NCBI RefSeq assembly: GCF_048569485.1
Contig: NC_134364.1
Span: forward strand, 137,432,132-137,496,131
Length of the DNA: 64,000 nucleotides
Reading direction: 5' to 3'
DNA from: Anomaloglossus baeobatrachus
Taxonomy: Eukaryota; Chordata; Amphibia; Anura; Aromobatidae
The position numbers and the translations under genes were made by a program. Positions 60,563 to 64,000 of this stretch are shown here, piece after piece; the stretch's first letter is position 1, and every line of letters starts with the position of its first letter. Below the pieces are notes generated by a model that was not told the origin of the DNA, did no database searches, and saw only the letters and a program-made list of their open reading frames with translations.

Positions 60563-62017
60563 ATGCCAGACCAGCAGATAAAGAAAATGTACCTGATAGT
60601 AAGCGGAGCGGTGCCGGCCGTGATGGGCTGGGCGCCAGTCTGGCGCCAGTTGCTAGTGCAGCCTCTGGCCCCGCCTCCGAGAAGGGAAAGGGAGCAGCCG
60701 AGTGGCGTGGTCGAGCACTCGAGCAGTGTTCCAGGCAGCATTCCCCAGGTCGGTAGCATGGCGGAGGAGCTGCAGCAAGGTGCACCAGGGACCGGAAGAG
60801 TGTATCCCGAGCTGGACCTGCTGAGAGAGGAAATGAGAGTTCTGGCCCGGAGGCTGAGCAGCATGGAGGCAGACCGGCGGGGAGAGACACCGAGGGTGCC
60901 GGAGGATCTGGAACGGTGGATGGATGCCGCGGAGCAAGTGCAGGGTGAGCAACCAGAAACCCCGTCCAATCCGGACCCAGGGTCCCACCACGCACCCCCG
61001 CTTAGCCCCTTCACCGACCCCCTGGCCTTCCCGGCCCACCCTGCGGACGCCCGGTGGGGCACCGGAGGCCTGCCCGAGACCCCCGCAGACGGAGCCTGGA
61101 GGGGGGTGGACCCCGAACAGCTTGCGGGCCCCCTGCCGAGTCCCCCTGTGAGCCTCCTGGGAATGGCATCCCCGGGAGTGAACTGGGACGCAGCGCCCAT
61201 AGAAAGTAGGGGACTGCAGCGGCCGCTGCTCCCCAAGGAAACTCCCCTGGCCAACGAGTTAACATGCCGGAGGCTAGTGGTAGAGTACCAGAGGGAGCTG
61301 GAGCTCCGGGAGAAGAAATGGAGGGCCAGGGAAGCCGCTAATCTGGCCTCCAAGGAAGAGGTCAGGAAGGCCCTGAAGGGAACCGAGGGCCCAGTGAGAC
61401 GGGGCCTAGTAGTGGACTTCAGACAAGCTGGTGGCTGGGGCTTCATCCGGGAGCCCGGTCTGGGCAAGGACGTGTTTGTGGCCCGGAGAGACATTGAGGA
61501 GCACCTGCCCAGAGGCCACCCAGGGCGCGATGCCAGGCCGGGTGATGTGATGGAGTATACCCGGCTGATGGGGGACCGTGGATGGTACGCGCTGCATGCG
61601 CATATTCTGCGGGAAGAAGCGGCCCCAGAAGAGCCAGAGTGGCGCCGCACAGCACAAGAGCGCAGCATCTCTCCGGGCAGCAGCACCACCTCAAGGCAGA
61701 CCCAGGCCACAGAACTGAGCAGAGGTCCTGCGACAGCCACTCAGGAGATGCAGACCAGGATCTCCATGGCGTGTGTGATGCAGGGCGCCCGGCCAAAGCA
61801 GGGCCCTAGAGACCACAGCAACAGCCCCCTGCAGACAAGCAGCCCTCTGCAGCAACGCTGTACAACACCTACAAGCAGCCCCACTCCAATCCAGGCTGCA
61901 GGACAGCGCAGAAGGTCAGGGACCAGCGCCCAAGGGACCCAGACGATGATCTCGTCGGCGTACCTGCTGCCAGGAGCCATGCCGGAGTGGGACCCTGACA
62001 TCTACCCTCGAGAGTAA
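60563..62017 (+). CDS. LTR-element protein with cold-shock-like domain
   Basis: 484 residues from the ATG at 60563 to TAA, uninterrupted. The N-terminal region has a short hydrophobic stretch (residues about 10-30), then a likely coiled coil (LDLLREEMRVLARRLSSMEA), followed by a Pro-rich linker and a charged helix (VEYQRELELREKKWRAREAA). The cold-shock-like domain lies at about residues 278-350 and has GGWGFI (RNP1-like), DVFVARRDI (RNP2-like) and the HLPRGHPGR segment, which is also present word for word in the element 1 protein. The C-terminal region contains a duplicated motif (TQEMQTRISMACVMQGA and TQTMISSAYLLPGA). Single-stranded nucleic-acid binding is the known role of the fold; a packaging or chaperone role in the element is inference. 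No capsid or polymerase motif was recognised. Confidence 0.8.
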   Translation: MPDQQIKKMYLIVSGAVPAVMGWAPVWRQLLVQPLAPPPRREREQPSGVVEHSSSVPGSIPQVGSMAEELQQGAPGTGRVYPELDLLREEMRVLARRLSSMEADRRGETPRVPEDLERWMDAAEQVQGEQPETPSNPDPGSHHAPPLSPFTDPLAFPAHPADARWGTGGLPETPADGAWRGVDPEQLAGPLPSPPVSLLGMASPGVNWDAAPIESRGLQRPLLPKETPLANELTCRRLVVEYQRELELREKKWRAREAANLASKEEVRKALKGTEGPVRRGLVVDFRQAGGWGFIREPGLGKDVFVARRDIEEHLPRGHPGRDARPGDVMEYTRLMGDRGWYALHAHILREEAAPEEPEWRRTAQERSISPGSSTTSRQTQATELSRGPATATQEMQTRISMACVMQGARPKQGPRDHSNSPLQTSSPLQQRCTTPTSSPTPIQAAGQRRRSGTSAQGTQTMISSAYLLPGAMPEWDPDIYPRE

Positions 62018-62544
62018 AGAAGTAAGGAGATGCTGAACTGTGTACAGCCCCTGTCTGCCCCTCATTCTTTTTGAAGAAGTCCCTTGTGTTCTGCCCCTCA
62101 TTCTTTTCGAAGATGACACCCTTTCTTGCTGTACTGCCCCTCATGCTTTTTGAAGACGTCACCCCCATGTTTATGTGTTACCGGGCCACTGAACTGGAAT
62201 GTGGGCCCCGGTGAATGTGTATGTGTCTTATGTAACCAGGCCATTGGACTTAATGGCTGGTTGATTTCGCCTTATTGTTGTTGACAAAGGAAACGAACTG
62301 CCAGGCTACTGGACTTGTTGTAGCCGAAAATGTATATAGTTGCACCCGTTGTGCCCCCTACCAGAATTATGGGGGAAGTGCCCAAACTGTGCAATGAACT
62401 GAAAGTGCACACATAGTTTCTTTATAAGAAGTTTGCTACGTTAAAGTAATTGTGCCTCCCATAAAGGGAAGAAATGTTTTATTGTTTTATGCTTTGCATA
62501 ACAAAAACTTTGCAGTTTTTCCATATGTTTTTGTTGTTTTTCAG

Positions 62545-62577
62545 CCCGAGGACGTGCTGGGATTTGCTGTGGGGGAG
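62545..62577 (+). promoter_or_regulatory. Conserved 3' block and purine tract of element 2
   Basis: CCCGAGGACGTGCTGG (62545-62560) follows a T-rich run ending CAG, as in element 1. A GTGGGGGAG run abuts the 3' LTR and fits a polypurine tract. Confidence 0.65.
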
Positions 62578-63901
62578 TGTGGCGCCCCTGAGGCTTCCGT
62601 CGCCACAGGTCATTGCACCCCATCCAGCGGTGTGATGCCCCATTCTGAGAGAGGAAGAGAGTGAACTCCGGTCCCCTGGTAAATCAACACTACACCCATT
62701 GTTAGGTACATACTGGGACCAGGGAAAGTGGCAGTTACCCCCCCATGCTGCATGCTGAGAGGGGCTGTAAGACCCATCCCTGCTCCCATAGGGTGGTAGC
62801 TTAGCAACTGGGGAGGTGGGAGGAGCCAGCCGAGAGCAGACACAGAGAGGAAGGTCAAGTTTAGTCAGTCTACCTCAGGGAGTGAGAGAGTGAGCATGTA
62901 GTTGGAGAAGAAGAACGAGAGAAAGGAGGGAGGAGGAGGCCTGCTGGAGTCAGGCAAGGAGGAGGAAAGAAAGAAAGAAAGAAAGAAGGAAAAGAGCTCC
63001 AAGTCAGTCAGGAGCAGAGAAACAGAAGGAGACGCTTCCCGGTGAAGACCCTGGGACCCAGAGGTCCAGGTGACACCACGTAAGGGACAGAAGGAGTCGC
63101 AGGGCCGCGGGTAGTCCTGGAAGTATCACGAGCAGGCCTAGAGGTACCAAGGAGAGGGCCCTAGAAGTGCCACGGGTAGTTGTAGGCTGCGGTGGCCTGT
63201 TCCACAGTCACATCGGTGGAGGGACCAAGCTGCGACAGGGGACGGTCCCTAGAGACTGGAGGAGTGCAAAATCATCTCCAAACAGTAAAAACCGAGGCCC
63301 AGGGACGTTGTAAGCTCCCAGGGCCAGAACCCATAGCAGACTTCCAGAAAAGGAGTAATCAGCCGACAGGTGACCCCCCAGCCTGGAGGCTGTAGTGGAG
63401 GCCAAGCCAGGTTTATCCTAACAAAGGCAAGGCTAAGGAAGACAGCAGAAGAAAGAGACACTAAGAGAAGGGCACCGGCTTTTACTCTCTGAATCACCCA
63501 GAAACGGCGGAGGTCCCTGACAGTGGTCCCAGCAGTCTGAGGGTCCCTACAGCTGTGACAAGAACTGTGAGTAAAGAACTTGAACTGCACCCTTGAAGTG
63601 GTCTCTGTTATTTCTGCTGCATAGATATTCACAAGCACCAACTGTGCCCCGGGCATTGCTCCACCTGTGGGGAGCAGTACCACCATTGCTGCCATATCAT
63701 CACCCCGGAGGCCTCACACAGCAGCGGCGGCTTAATAGCCGCATACCACAGGTGGCGTCACGAACACAACCTTTATTCAGCAAGCCACATTTTCTACTGA
63801 CACCCACCAGGGCCACGGAGCCGGGCCCAGCCACCACTGACTACCACCGGACTAGTCCGGCCCGGCACCGGGTGTCCCATAGCCCTGGGGTGGGCGAGTC
63901 A
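62578..63901 (+). repeat. 3' LTR of element 2
   Basis: Second LTR copy, ending GAGTCA and followed directly by the taca duplication (63902-63905). Confidence 0.92.
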
Positions 63902-64000
63902 TACACATCAGATCACATACACTTACTACAGATCGCATCCATGTACTCGCGATATCGTTTGCTTCTCGGCGCGTAAGGACCTGCAACACTGTGCAGTGAG

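Larger units (their letters stand above)
58971..63901 (+). mobile_element. Non-autonomous LTR element with cold-shock-domain ORF (element 2)
   Basis: A complete-looking LTR element of about 4.93 kb, treated as a fossil copy. The LTRs are 58971-60291 and 62578-63901 (about 1.32 kb, roughly 1% different, so fairly young), beginning TGTGGCGCCCCTGA and ending GAGTCA. Target duplication taca is at 58967-58970 and 63902-63905. It has the same 18-base primer-binding-type site as element 1, one long reading frame with a cold-shock-like domain, three short direct repeats in the 3' internal part (about 62057-62165), and a purine run before the 3' LTR. No protease, reverse transcriptase or integrase was recognised. 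It is inserted into copy 2 of the TIR element. Confidence 0.9.
58671..64000. mobile_element. TIR element copy 2, split by LTR element 2
   Basis: The left part 58671-58970 (ccgtgtttccccaaaaataa and onward) follows copy 1 base for base with scattered differences. The right part 63906-64000 (catcagatcacatacac, gcgatatcgtttgcttctcg) matches copy 1 at about 55660-55735. Between them sits LTR element 2 with its 4-bp target duplication. The right end is outside the window. Confidence 0.85.

Noticed and set aside
60267-61740. Long minus-strand frames (242 and 393 codons) in LTR element 2
   Set aside because: They are antisense to the 484-residue ORF and GC-driven, with no recognisable motif.

Overview
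The window looks like vertebrate nuclear DNA, most likely from an amphibian with a large, repeat-swollen genome. The supports are one spliced host gene of vertebrate type (an ephrin-A, best fit EFNA3), Tc1/mariner and hAT transposons, and two LTR elements whose LTRs both begin TGTGGCGCCCCTGA. The frog or toad assignment is an inference from repeat style, not proof.

Layout. 1-9298: 137-bp satellite (about 68 units). 9299-15835: non-satellite DNA holding a young, non-autonomous LTR element (9981-15047) whose only long reading frame ends in a cold-shock-like domain. 15836-24948: 61-bp satellite (about 149 units). 24949-27796: unique AT-rich DNA with a complete Tc1-like transposon (25916-27566) and an uninterrupted transposase. 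27797-33310: a short 32-bp repeat, then a 27-bp GC-box-bearing minisatellite (about 200 units). 33626-35757: 48-bp G-rich minisatellite. 36735-46908: 42-bp satellite (about 245 units). About 36 kb of the first 47 kb is therefore five unrelated tandem arrays.

47269-54275 holds exons 2 to 5 and the 3' UTR of the ephrin-A3 gene on the + strand. The signal-peptide exon was not found and probably lies upstream, which would put the satellites inside intron 1. Intron 4 carries a decayed hAT transposon with a perfect 8-bp target duplication that starts only 14 bp past the exon 4 donor, and a 38-bp minisatellite just before exon 5.

54276-64000 is repeat-on-repeat DNA downstream of the gene. A 48-bp minisatellite is split by a 2.1-kb TIR element, which itself carries a TG-rich minisatellite. 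A second copy of that TIR element is split by a second LTR element (58971-63901). This LTR element shares with the first its LTR start, primer-binding site, cold-shock-domain reading frame and a conserved block next to the polypurine tract. The pair defines a family of LTR elements built around a cold-shock-domain protein, which I consider the most interesting content here.

Apart from the ephrin, nothing in the window looks like a host protein gene. Most other long open frames come from tandem repeats whose unit length is a multiple of three.
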